A stretch of 34,349 nt of DNA, taken from GCA-002780795 sp964545385. Its GTDB lineage: Bacteria; Patescibacteriota; Microgenomatia; UBA1406; GWC2-37-13. The translations under genes and the position numbers were made by a program. Below are positions 16,586 to 22,921 of the stretch, piece by piece. Every line of letters begins with the position of its first letter. Position 1 is the stretch's first letter. Below the pieces are notes generated by a model. It saw only the letters and a program-made list of their open reading frames with translations. It searched no databases and was not told the origin of the DNA. The stretch lies in contig CAZJFG010000008.1 in assembly GCA_964545385.1 (NCBI GenBank), positions 1-34,349 on the forward strand, read 5' to 3'.

Positions 16586-17788
16586 ATGTCTTATTTTATT
16601 TTTATCGTCCGATCGGCTATTGAAGATTTTAAGCGCAATAAACTTCGGACGGTTTTGACTTCTTTGGGTATTTTGATCGGTGTTATGTCCGTGATTCTTC
16701 TTATTTCTTTAGGTTTGGGGTTAAAAAAATACATTTCGGACCAATTTGAAAGTCTTGGTTCAAACCTGCTTTTTGTTATGCCAGGAACCAAGGAGACATT
16801 GATCCGAGGTGGAGGAATAGTTGGTGGTATAAAATTTGATAATAAAGATGTTTATCGATTGCAGGAACTAGACTCAATAACCAATGTGGCGCCGATAATC
16901 GCCAAAAGTGGAACCTTTGCCAAAGTCGGTGCCAATTCGGAAATCGTTAATATGATCGGCACAAATGAAGAGTTGAATAATGTTTTTAATCTAGATATTG
17001 TTTATGGTCGAACTCTTGAGAAAAAAGACTCTACCAAGACAAGCAAAGTAATTATTGTCAGCGAGGTTTTGATTAAAAAACTTTTTGAAGAAGAAGCGTC
17101 TGAAGATTATGTGGGTCAGACAATCTCAATTGACGATCAAAACTATAAAATTATTGGAATATTTAAAACAAAGGGGGGCGGGCTCGGATCAGATCTTGAT
17201 GCTAATGTTTTTGTCCCTCTTAAAACGGCATCAAATGTGACTGGCGAAAAAAAATACTATGCAATTTATTTGAAAGCAGCTTCAGATGTCACTCTTGAAG
17301 AAGTAAAAAAAGACATTACTGATCTTTTTTTAAAGAGGTATGATGAAGACGAGTTTTCTGTAATGGATCAAGCAGATATTATGAGTACGGTTTCTTCCAT
17401 TTTCAATATTTTAAACATGGTTTTGGTGGCGATTGCCGCTATTTCTTTGCTTGTGGGTGGAATCGGTGTAATGAATATCATGTTTGTTTCGGTTTCTGAG
17501 CGGACCAAAGAAATTGGAATAAGAAGGGCAATCGGTGCTCGAAAAAAAGATATTCTTTTGCAGTTTTTATCGGAATCCGTGATTCTTTCTTTGTTGGGTG
17601 GATTCATTGGGCTTAGTATTGCCGTTATTATTGTTTTACTTGTTCAGCCCTTGTTTCCAGCCTATATTAATCTTGATTCGGTTATTCTTGCCGTTGGAGT
17701 TTCTTCTATTATTGGAATCACTTTTGGCGTAATTCACGCCAAAAAAGCAGCCGAGCTTTCACCAATCGAAGCAATGCGTTACGAATAA
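16586..17788 (+). CDS. MacB/FtsX-type ABC permease
   Basis: This is a 400-aa permease. Its N-terminal helix (about 20-45) follows the motif FKRNKLRTVLTSLGILIGV, typical of MacB permeases. A large external MacB_PCD domain comes next (about 50-270, with VMPGTKE and LQELDSITNVAPI). The FtsX region at the C-terminus has three helices and includes GGIGVMNIMFVSVSERTKEIGIRRAIGA, where the coupling-helix sequence contacts the ATPase. ATG 16586 is used; an in-frame earlier ATG at 16565 lies within the ATPase gene. It ends 3 nt before the convergent mutM stop. It works with the two preceding genes as one exporter. Confidence 0.93.
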   Translation: MSYFIFIVRSAIEDFKRNKLRTVLTSLGILIGVMSVILLISLGLGLKKYISDQFESLGSNLLFVMPGTKETLIRGGGIVGGIKFDNKDVYRLQELDSITNVAPIIAKSGTFAKVGANSEIVNMIGTNEELNNVFNLDIVYGRTLEKKDSTKTSKVIIVSEVLIKKLFEEEASEDYVGQTISIDDQNYKIIGIFKTKGGGLGSDLDANVFVPLKTASNVTGEKKYYAIYLKAASDVTLEEVKKDITDLFLKRYDEDEFSVMDQADIMSTVSSIFNILNMVLVAIAAISLLVGGIGVMNIMFVSVSERTKEIGIRRAIGARKKDILLQFLSESVILSLLGGFIGLSIAVIIVLLVQPLFPAYINLDSVILAVGVSSIIGITFGVIHAKKAAELSPIEAMRYE

Positions 17789-17791
17789 AAA

Positions 17792-18625
17792 TTAAATCTT
17801 CTGACAGTGAGGACAGAAAAAATAACTGCGACCTGCGTGTTTTGCCCTTTTTATAGGTGTTTTACATTTTTTGCAAGGCAAGTCTTCTTGGCCATAGACT
17901 CGGAAATGATTTTGGTAGTGTCCGACAGTTGAGTCGGGCAGGATATAAGATTCGTCTGATGAGCCGTTATATCTTAGCCCTTCGTTTATCACCTTGAGAA
18001 TCGAGTTATAAAGTTTATTTTTCTCAGGCACAGTCAGACTGTTGCTTTTTCTCATCGGATGGATATGAGCCAAAAACAAAGCGTCGTTGGCATAGATGTT
18101 GCCGATTCCGGCGATTTTATCCTGATCCATCAATAAGAGTTTGATGGGTTTGCTGGTTTTTTCGGTTTGCAGGCTAAAAAACTGCAGAGTAAATTTCTTT
18201 GAGACAACATCTGCTCCTTTTGGCTCTTCGGGTTTTTTGTTTACTTTCATCCAGCCGAATTTGCGCAGGTCATTGAAATATAAAAAAGAACCGTCAGTAA
18301 AAGTCAAAATAATCCGCGTCGTATTTCCGGGCAGGGTTTCCGTTCTATTAAAAGGAATTTTGTTTTTGAAGATAAAATCTTTTTTTTTGGTAAAAAGAAG
18401 CTGGCCTGTCAGCTTGAGGTGGATATTGAGATAGAAATTATTTTTCAGTTTCATGGAAATGATTTTCCCTTTGCGGTTAATGGAGGTTATTTTTTGGTTG
18501 ACAAGTTTTTTGGGGTTACCAATAAACTGTTTTTTAACCAGAACCTCAACCTTCTTGATTTTTTTACCCAGGATGTCTTTGACCAGTTCTTTGCGGATTG
18601 TTTCCACTTCCGGCAGCTCTGGCAT
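17792..18625 (-). CDS. mutM: Formamidopyrimidine-DNA glycosylase
   Basis: This is a 277-aa base-excision enzyme (Fpg) that removes oxidised purines such as 8-oxoguanine and cuts the abasic strand. The N-terminal MPELPEVETI supplies the catalytic Pro2 and Glu3 (after Met removal). RKGKII holds the conserved Lys54. The helix-two-turn-helix is DQDKIAGIGNIYANDALF. A C-terminal zinc finger has CKKC and CPHC pairs, with the active Arg in AGRSYFF. All key residues are present and the length is normal. The start is fixed by the MPELPE motif. The ATG overlaps the GT4 stop by 1 nt (TAATG), so it is translated from the same mRNA. Confidence 0.97.
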   Translation of the reverse strand: MPELPEVETIRKELVKDILGKKIKKVEVLVKKQFIGNPKKLVNQKITSINRKGKIISMKLKNNFYLNIHLKLTGQLLFTKKKDFIFKNKIPFNRTETLPGNTTRIILTFTDGSFLYFNDLRKFGWMKVNKKPEEPKGADVVSKKFTLQFFSLQTEKTSKPIKLLLMDQDKIAGIGNIYANDALFLAHIHPMRKSNSLTVPEKNKLYNSILKVINEGLRYNGSSDESYILPDSTVGHYQNHFRVYGQEDLPCKKCKTPIKRAKHAGRSYFFCPHCQKI

Positions 18626-19740
18626 TATTTTATTTTGGAATTAATATAAGCAAGAATCTGTTTTTTGAACTTTTCTTCCGTAAATTTTTCGGCGGTTACT
18701 CTTGCTTTTTCCCTCATTTTAAAATAATCATCCTTTGACAGATCCGTTAACTCATTAATTCGTTCAATTAAAGAATCGGGATTTAATTTGTAAAATAGAT
18801 ATCCATTGACATTATTTTCAAGATATTCCGGAATGCCGCCCGACCTGAAAGCAATTACCGGTAAGCCATAACCCATGGCCTCAACCGGTGCAATACCAAA
18901 CTCTTCATCAACCGAAGCAAATAAAAAAGCTTTTGCATGCTTGTAAGTCTCGGCAAGCTGTTCGTCGGTCAGATTTCCTAAAAACTCAACCGTTTTTCCT
19001 GCGATTGATTTTAGATATTTTTCCGCCCGGCCGGTACCGACGATTTTTAGATTAAACTTTGCTTTGTTGGCGGCTTTGATTAAAACGTCGATGTGTTTTG
19101 CACCGGCAAGACGAGAAACAGTTAGATAGAAACTGGGAACTGAAAACTGGAAACCGGAGATTTTTTTTGGGATTGAAACTGGGGGGTAGATGACAGTCGC
19201 GTCGCGGCGGTAAAATTTTTTAATTCTTTTTGCTGTTTCTTCGGAGTTGGCGATATAAAAGTCCGGTCGCTGTGAAGAGTTATAGTCCCAGATGCGTAAA
19301 AAATAGTTGACTAAATATCCATAAATCTTGACTAAGAGATATTTCTGCCATTCGATTGCCGTTTCATAACCGTAAAGATAACGGGGCGGGTGGTGGACAT
19401 AGGAAATATGGATAGTCGGTCTTTTAGTTTTAATACCTTTGCACATCCAGGCTCCGGATGAGGAAATGACAAGGTCGTATTTGGAAAAATCAAAGCTTTC
19501 CCAGATAAGAGGTGTCAAGAATCGCAGCGGAGAGTAGAGTTTGTTAACAAGCGGAATTTTGCCAAACCAAGATAGATTGACTTTCCATCTTTTAAAAATC
19601 TGCCCGTGGCTGCCCAAATAGGAAGGATCGTAAGTTGATGTATAAATGTCGGCATCAGGGAAAATTTCTTTCAGAATAACCAAAACTCGTTCAGCGCCAC
19701 CAAACTCTCGCAGCTGGTCATGTACAAGTGCTATCTTCAT
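18625..19740 (-). CDS. GT4 family glycosyltransferase
   Basis: This is a 371-aa cytoplasmic GT-B enzyme. The N-terminal MKIALVHDQLREFGGAERVL is the GT4 start pattern (GGAER loop). The C-terminal donor domain has YLTVSRLAGAKHIDVLIKA and DEEFGIAPVEAMGYGLPVIAF, the EX7E motif binding a nucleotide sugar. The linker after VIYPPVSIPKK carries GFQFSVPSFY (196-205), encoded by four 7-bp repeats, where most relatives have a shorter or different link. It probably adds a mannose- or rhamnose-like sugar to a lipid-linked glycan. It is divergent from uppP and overlaps mutM by 1 nt. The sugar is unknown. Confidence 0.9.
   Translation of the reverse strand: MKIALVHDQLREFGGAERVLVILKEIFPDADIYTSTYDPSYLGSHGQIFKRWKVNLSWFGKIPLVNKLYSPLRFLTPLIWESFDFSKYDLVISSSGAWMCKGIKTKRPTIHISYVHHPPRYLYGYETAIEWQKYLLVKIYGYLVNYFLRIWDYNSSQRPDFYIANSEETAKRIKKFYRRDATVIYPPVSIPKKISGFQFSVPSFYLTVSRLAGAKHIDVLIKAANKAKFNLKIVGTGRAEKYLKSIAGKTVEFLGNLTDEQLAETYKHAKAFLFASVDEEFGIAPVEAMGYGLPVIAFRSGGIPEYLENNVNGYLFYKLNPDSLIERINELTDLSKDDYFKMREKARVTAEKFTEEKFKKQILAYINSKIK
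19127..19154. repeat. 7-bp degenerate tandem repeat inside GT4 gene
   Basis: Four heptamers read TAGAAAC, TGGGAAC, TGAAAAC and TGGAAAC on the plus strand, followed by a partial fifth (CGGAGAT). They encode GFQFSVPSFY in the linker between the two Rossmann domains. The period is seen directly; its origin is unknown. Confidence 0.65.
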
Positions 19741-19747
19741 AATATTT

Positions 19748-19753
19748 AGTATC
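19748..19753 (-). promoter_or_regulatory. Candidate -10 box of GT4-mutM
   Basis: GATACT on the minus strand lies 7 nt before ATG 19740. It matches the consensus at four of six positions and overlaps the first AGTAT heptamer. This is weak evidence alone; it is supported by the same spacing at other genes here. Confidence 0.4.
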
Positions 19754-19775
19754 CAGTATTAAGTATTTAGTATTA
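19748..19775. repeat. 7-bp tandem repeat AGTATNN x4 in divergent intergenic region
   Basis: Four consecutive heptamers AGTATCC, AGTATTA, AGTATTT and AGTATTA fill most of the 45-nt gap between the GT4 gene and uppP. The last runs into the TATAAT of uppP, and the first holds the candidate -10 of the GT4 gene. Confidence 0.75.
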
Positions 19776-19779
19776 TAAT
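19774..19779 (+). promoter_or_regulatory. -10 box of uppP
   Basis: A perfect TATAAT lies 6 nt before ATG 19786, predicting a leaderless transcript. No -35 is visible because the upstream DNA is the heptamer array. Confidence 0.65.
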
Positions 19780-19785
19780 TTAAAA

Positions 19786-20559
19786 ATGTCGTTAATTCAT
19801 GCTATTATCCTGGGGGTTGTTGAAGGGCTAACGGAGTTTTTGCCAATTTCCTCAACCGCTCACCTTATTCTGGCAGGCAAACTTCTCAATCTGCCTCAAA
19901 CCGATTTTCAAAAATTTTTTGAAGTCTTTATTCAGGCCGGTGCAATTCTGGCGGTTTTTACCCTTTACTTGGAGTATGTTTCAAAAAACAAAAAAATAAT
20001 TTCCAAAGTAATTATTTCTTTTTTCCCAACGGCCGTCGTAGGTTTCTTTCTTTACAGAATAATAAAAACAGTTTTTTTCGACTCGACGATTTTTATGGCG
20101 ATTGCTTTTTTTGCTTTGGGTGTAATTTTTTTGATTGTTGAATATCTGATAAAAACAAAAAGAATAAAACCTGTCCTGTCAATAAATCAACTGGACAATA
20201 AAACAGCTTTTTTAATAGGATTGGCTCAATCTTTGGCTGTTATCCCGGGTGTTTCCCGAGCAGGTGTGGTTCTGATCATCATGATAGTTTTGGGGTTTCG
20301 ACGTGAAGAGGCAGCTTTGTATTCTTTTTTTCTTGCTGTTCCAACAATTTTTGCAGCCTCGGGATATGATTTCTACAAATCAAAAGACCTATTGGTTTTT
20401 TCCTCAAACAATATAATGTTACTGATTGTCGGCACTATCGTTTCTTTTGCCAGCGCTTATATTGTTGTTTCATGGTTTATCAAATACCTGCAAAAAAATA
20501 CCCTTAATCTTTTTGGAATTTACAGGATAATCCTTTCTTTTATTGTTTTTGGATTATAA
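19786..20559 (+). CDS. uppP: Undecaprenyl-diphosphatase
   Basis: This is a 257-aa integral membrane phosphatase of the BacA/UppP family. It converts undecaprenyl diphosphate to the monophosphate and so recycles the lipid carrier for wall and surface glycan synthesis. Both active-site motifs are present: VVEGLTEFLPISSTAH (residues 11-26, acidic E13 and E17) and PGVSRAG (154-160, R158). Seven or eight hydrophobic segments are visible, a typical length. The start is set by the family N-terminus and the TATAAT 6 nt upstream. It stands near the GT4 gene, and the earlier lipid-linked glycan operon would depend on it. It ends 37 nt before tRNA-Arg. Confidence 0.95.
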   Translation: MSLIHAIILGVVEGLTEFLPISSTAHLILAGKLLNLPQTDFQKFFEVFIQAGAILAVFTLYLEYVSKNKKIISKVIISFFPTAVVGFFLYRIIKTVFFDSTIFMAIAFFALGVIFLIVEYLIKTKRIKPVLSINQLDNKTAFLIGLAQSLAVIPGVSRAGVVLIIMIVLGFRREEAALYSFFLAVPTIFAASGYDFYKSKDLLVFSSNNIMLLIVGTIVSFASAYIVVSWFIKYLQKNTLNLFGIYRIILSFIVFGL

Positions 20560-20570
20560 TCATCTGCTCT

Positions 20571-20579
20571 TGATATAAT
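20571..20579 (+). promoter_or_regulatory. Extended -10 promoter of tRNA-Arg
   Basis: TGATATAAT is an extended -10 (TGn plus TATAAT). The expected start is about 10 nt before the mature tRNA 5' end at 20597. No good -35 is visible. Confidence 0.5.
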
Positions 20580-20596
20580 AAGATATCTTGGGTTTT

Positions 20597-20668
20597 GTCT
20601 CCGTAGTTCAACGGATAGAGCATGGGTTTCCGGAACCCAGGATGGGAGTTCAATTCTCCCCGGAGACA
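20597..20668 (+). tRNA. tRNA-Arg (CCG)
   Basis: This is a 72-nt cloverleaf. The acceptor GTCTCCG pairs with CGGAGAC, the anticodon stem TGGGT with ACCCA, and the loop TTCCGGA gives anticodon CCG (reads CGG). The T arm is GGGAG TTCAATT CTCCC and the discriminator is A. CCA is not encoded (CTG follows). Confidence 0.95.
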
Positions 20669-20707
20669 CTGTTTACCGTTTAAAGGCTTAATTTTTGAAT
20701 CTTTACA

Positions 20708-20783
20708 GGGCTCGTAGTTCAGTTGGTAGAACGCCGCATTCGCATTGCGGAAATCAGGGGTTCGACTCCCCTCGAGTCCACCA
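20708..20783 (+). tRNA. tRNA-Ala (CGC)
   Basis: The acceptor GGGCTCG pairs with CGAGTCC, giving the G3:U70 wobble that identifies alanine tRNAs. The anticodon arm is CCGCA TTCGCAT TGCGG, anticodon CGC (reads GCG). The T arm is AGGGG TTCGACT CCCCT. Discriminator A is followed by an encoded CCA (20781-20783), unlike the other four tRNAs here. Confidence 0.95.
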
Positions 20784-20800
20784 AAAAAGACTTTATTTTG

Positions 20801-20806
20801 TATAAT
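20801..20806 (+). promoter_or_regulatory. Candidate -10 box of tRNA-Ile
   Basis: TATAAT lies 17 nt before the tRNA-Ile 5' end, preceded directly by TG. A second TATAAT (20816-20821) is too close to the mature end to serve. No -35 is seen. Confidence 0.4.
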
Positions 20807-20823
20807 TATTTGAGTTATAATTT

Positions 20824-20895
20824 GGATCTGTCGTTCAGCGGTTAGGACACGTGTCTTATAAACACGTAACGATGGTTCGACTCCATCCAGATCCA
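20824..20895 (+). tRNA. tRNA-Ile (UAU)
   Basis: This is a 72-nt cloverleaf. The acceptor GGATCTG pairs with CAGATCC. The anticodon stem CGTGT/ACACG holds the loop CTTATAA, giving anticodon UAU, which reads AUA directly. The T arm is GATGG TTCGACT CCATC and the discriminator is A. Most bacteria instead use a CAU tRNA modified to lysidine by TilS. CCA is not encoded. Confidence 0.92.
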
Positions 20896-20950
20896 CTGCA
20901 AAAGTAACAAAGATAGTAATCAATTTACTTTTACGGTGTGAACACATCTT

Positions 20951-21023
20951 GCAGAGATAGCCAAGGTGGTCACGGCGGGGGTCTGAAAAACCTCAGATGC
21001 GTGTTCGACTCACGCTCTCTGCA
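20951..21023 (+). tRNA. tRNA-Phe (GAA)
   Basis: This is a 73-nt cloverleaf. The acceptor GCAGAGA pairs with TCTCTGC. The anticodon stem GGGGT/ACCTC (one G-U) holds the loop CTGAAAA, anticodon GAA. The T arm is GCGTG TTCGACT CACGC and the discriminator is A. The D arm (GCC, 11-nt loop, GGC) resembles class II tRNAs, but the variable loop is only 4 nt. CCA is not encoded. Confidence 0.88.
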
Positions 21024-21160
21024 CATAACATGAAGTTTTGTATTCTAATTTACCAGAGAGTCTTAAAAAAAATAAATAACCTGATGATCTGCTCTTCATA
21101 TATCTAATATATTTAAATAAATATTGAAGCCAAAAAACAAGAAAAAAATGATAAAATTAA

Positions 21161-21180
21161 TAAAAGCGTAAACGCTTTTA
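21161..21180. promoter_or_regulatory. Perfect 8-bp inverted repeat upstream of tRNA-Gly
   Basis: TAAAAGCG, a TAAA loop and CGCTTTTA form a perfect hairpin 11 nt before the tRNA-Gly 5' end. A TAAAAT (21152-21157) precedes it. It could be an operator, an RNA-processing signal or a weak bidirectional terminator. The 21024-21191 stretch holds nothing else that I can support. Confidence 0.4.
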
Positions 21181-21191
21181 AGAATCTTGGT

Positions 21192-21263
21192 GCGGGCGTA
21201 GTTTACCGGTAAAATGTCTCCTTGCCAAGGAGAAGACAGAGGGTTCAATTCCCTTCGCCCGCT
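21192..21263 (+). tRNA. tRNA-Gly (GCC)
   Basis: This is a 72-nt cloverleaf. The acceptor GCGGGCG pairs with CGCCCGC. The anticodon stem TCTCC/GGAGA holds the loop TTGCCAA, anticodon GCC. The T stem GAGGG pairs with CCCTT (one G-U) around a TTCAATT loop, and the discriminator is U as usual for glycine. CCA is not encoded. Confidence 0.95.
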
Positions 21264-21286
21264 CTTTTAGAATTTATATGTAATTT

Positions 21287-21484
21287 ATGCTTAATAGTCC
21301 TGATTCAACAAGTGAATCAAATTTTATCCAACTGAGAAGAAAAGAAAATAAACAAACAAGTGACCTTATGAGTAGTGATTTTGATGCGGAAGCAGCTAAC
21401 AGTTTATTAAAAACGAGAATTCTTAATCCAAACATCTTGAAACTTGCTATTGATCTTATTACGGGAAACAATAATAAAAAATAA
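21287..21484 (+). CDS. Small hypothetical protein
   Basis: This is a 65-aa ORF between tRNA-Gly and glyA that I do not recognise. It is hydrophilic at the start (SPDSTSESNFIQLRRKE), with a predicted helical C-terminal half (AANSLLKTRILNPNILKLAI) and a polar end (TGNNNKK). No signal peptide, metal site or known motif is visible. No clear -10 lies at the 6-8 nt spacing seen elsewhere; TATATG, 6 nt before the ATG, is a poor match. Codon use is like its neighbours. It could be real or chance; the gene-like amino-acid mix favours real slightly. Confidence 0.45.
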   Translation: MLNSPDSTSESNFIQLRRKENKQTSDLMSSDFDAEAANSLLKTRILNPNILKLAIDLITGNNNKK

Positions 21485-21491
21485 TTTGATA

Positions 21492-21521
21492 TTGCATTTT
21501 TTCTCGGACTTTTGGTATGAT
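21492..21521 (+). promoter_or_regulatory. Distal glyA promoter (P1)
   Basis: TTGCAT (21492-21497) and TATGAT (21516-21521) are 18 nt apart, with a TG extended -10 (TGG before the hexamer). It would give a leader of about 60 nt containing a three-codon ORF (21532-21543) and an AGGTTT/AAACCT hairpin (21543-21564). Confidence 0.45.
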
Positions 21522-21576
21522 TTCTCCAAACATGACTTACTGAGGTTTTTTTAAAAACAAACCTTTCTTTATAAAT

Positions 21577-21582
21577 TATATT
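21577..21582 (+). promoter_or_regulatory. Proximal glyA -10 box (P2)
   Basis: TATATT lies 7 nt before ATG 21590, the leaderless spacing repeated through the window. It is a weaker hexamer than most of the others. Confidence 0.4.
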
Positions 21583-21589
21583 TTTATTG

Positions 21590-22921
21590 ATGAAGTATTT
21601 AAAAAAAACAGATTCGGAAATTGAAAAATTAATTCGTGCAGAAGAAAAAAGACAGACTGAAACCTTGATGATGATTCCGTCTGAGAACATGAGTTCGGGT
21701 GCGGTTGAAGAGGCGGTCGGCTCTGTTTTGGCCAATAAATACGCTGAAGGCTATGTTTTACACCGCTATTACCAAGGTCAGGAAAACGTTGACAAAATAG
21801 AGGCGATCGCGATTGCCAGAGCCAAAAAACTATTTGGCGTTGCCCATGTCAATGTTCAGCCATATTCAGGTTCGCCGGCTAACTCGGCTGTATATTTTGG
21901 TCTTTTAAAACCAGGGGACAAAATCATGGGTTTGAATTTAGCGCATGGTGGTCATCTTACTCATGGAGCAACTGTTTCTTTTTCCGGTCGCTATTTTAAT
22001 GCGATAAACTATCCGCTTACCCGCGAGGGAAAAATAGATTATGATTTTATCGAAAAAAAAGCAGTAGCGGAAAAACCTGCAATTATTGTTGCCGGTGTCA
22101 CGGCTTATCCATTGACCGTTGACTGGAAACGGTTTGGGGTAATTGCCGACAAAGTCGGATGTTTGCTAATGGCTGATATTTCTCATCTTGCCGGTCTTGT
22201 CGCTTCAGGCGTTTACCCGACCCCTGTTCCATATGTCCATATTGTAACAACAACTACTCATAAGACTTTACGGGGGCCACGAGGAGCAATGATCATGGTG
22301 ACTGCCAAAGGTCTGAAAAAAGATCCGGAAATGGCCAAAAAAATCGACAAGGCTGTTTTTCCGGGTTTACAGGGCGGACCACATATTAATACGATAGCCG
22401 GTATTGCAGTTGCTTTGAAAGAAGCAGACACTGCAAAGTTCAAAAAGTATGCCGGTAAGATTATTAAAAACGCAAAAGTGCTGGCCGTTGAGCTTAAAAA
22501 ATACGGATTTGACCTGGTTTCAGGCGGCACCCAAAGTCATCTTATCCTAATTAATCTTAAAAATAAAGGAATTATCGGTAATCTGGCAGCCGAAGCTTTA
22601 GAGAGTGCAGGAATTATTTTGAATAGAAATGCAGTCCCTTTTGATGCCAATCCGCCGTTTTATCCTTCTGGGATCCGTCTTGGTACTCCTGGGGTGACCA
22701 GTCGGGGAATGGGAGAGAGTCAGATGAAAAAAATTGCTTTTTGGATGAACCAGACTATAGAAGATGTCGTAAAAATAAAAAAAGAACTTGGTATTTCTTT
22801 TGAACAGGAGAAAAAGTCCGAGACAAGAAAAAGGATCATCCAAAAAAGCCAGGTGATCAAAAAAATTAAAGACGAAGTAAAAACTCTTTGTAAGGAATTT
22901 CCAGTGAAAAAAGTTTACTGA
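21590..22921 (+). CDS. glyA: Serine hydroxymethyltransferase
   Basis: This is a 443-aa PLP enzyme that interconverts serine and glycine with tetrahydrofolate, supplying one-carbon units. Family motifs are all visible: MMIPSENMSSGAVEEAVGS, HRYYQGQENVDKIE, NVQPYSGSPANSAVY, and VTTTTHKTLRGPRGAM with the PLP-binding Lys225. RLGTPGVTSRGMGE lies near the C-terminus. The length is normal (E. coli 417) with a short extra C-terminal segment. The reading could start with TTG 21587; ATG 21590 is preferred. It ends in TGATCA, where its stop abuts the convergent gene's stop. It follows tRNA-Gly and a small ORF, an arrangement that may be chance. Confidence 0.97.
   Translation: MKYLKKTDSEIEKLIRAEEKRQTETLMMIPSENMSSGAVEEAVGSVLANKYAEGYVLHRYYQGQENVDKIEAIAIARAKKLFGVAHVNVQPYSGSPANSAVYFGLLKPGDKIMGLNLAHGGHLTHGATVSFSGRYFNAINYPLTREGKIDYDFIEKKAVAEKPAIIVAGVTAYPLTVDWKRFGVIADKVGCLLMADISHLAGLVASGVYPTPVPYVHIVTTTTHKTLRGPRGAMIMVTAKGLKKDPEMAKKIDKAVFPGLQGGPHINTIAGIAVALKEADTAKFKKYAGKIIKNAKVLAVELKKYGFDLVSGGTQSHLILINLKNKGIIGNLAAEALESAGIILNRNAVPFDANPPFYPSGIRLGTPGVTSRGMGESQMKKIAFWMNQTIEDVVKIKKELGISFEQEKKSETRKRIIQKSQVIKKIKDEVKTLCKEFPVKKVY

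Noticed and set aside
20816..20821. Second TATAAT directly before tRNA-Ile
   Set aside because: It ends 2 nt before the mature tRNA, so transcription would start inside the tRNA.
20540..20947. A 135-aa minus-strand frame over the tRNA cluster, with phrases such as GSRTPDFRNANA and GELNSHPGFRKPM
   Set aside because: It is antisense to tRNA-Arg, tRNA-Ala and tRNA-Ile. Such phrases are a well-known artefact of translating tRNA genes backwards.
20896..20950. AAAAGTAA/TTACTTTT inverted repeat before tRNA-Phe as a terminator
   Set aside because: The stem is AT-only with a 16-nt loop and no T-run, too weak to call.
21030..21107. A 25-aa frame starting MKFCILIYQRVLKK after tRNA-Phe
   Set aside because: It is short, AT-driven, has no -10 at the usual spacing, and no sign of conservation can be seen from one sequence.
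21485..21589. Glycine riboswitch or T-box before glyA
   Set aside because: The leader is only about 60 nt and lacks the glycine aptamer core and the T-box sequence.
21274..21735. A 153-aa minus-strand frame over the small ORF and start of glyA
   Set aside because: It covers the glyA N-terminus and its promoters on the opposite strand. The glyA frame is certain and this one shows no motif.
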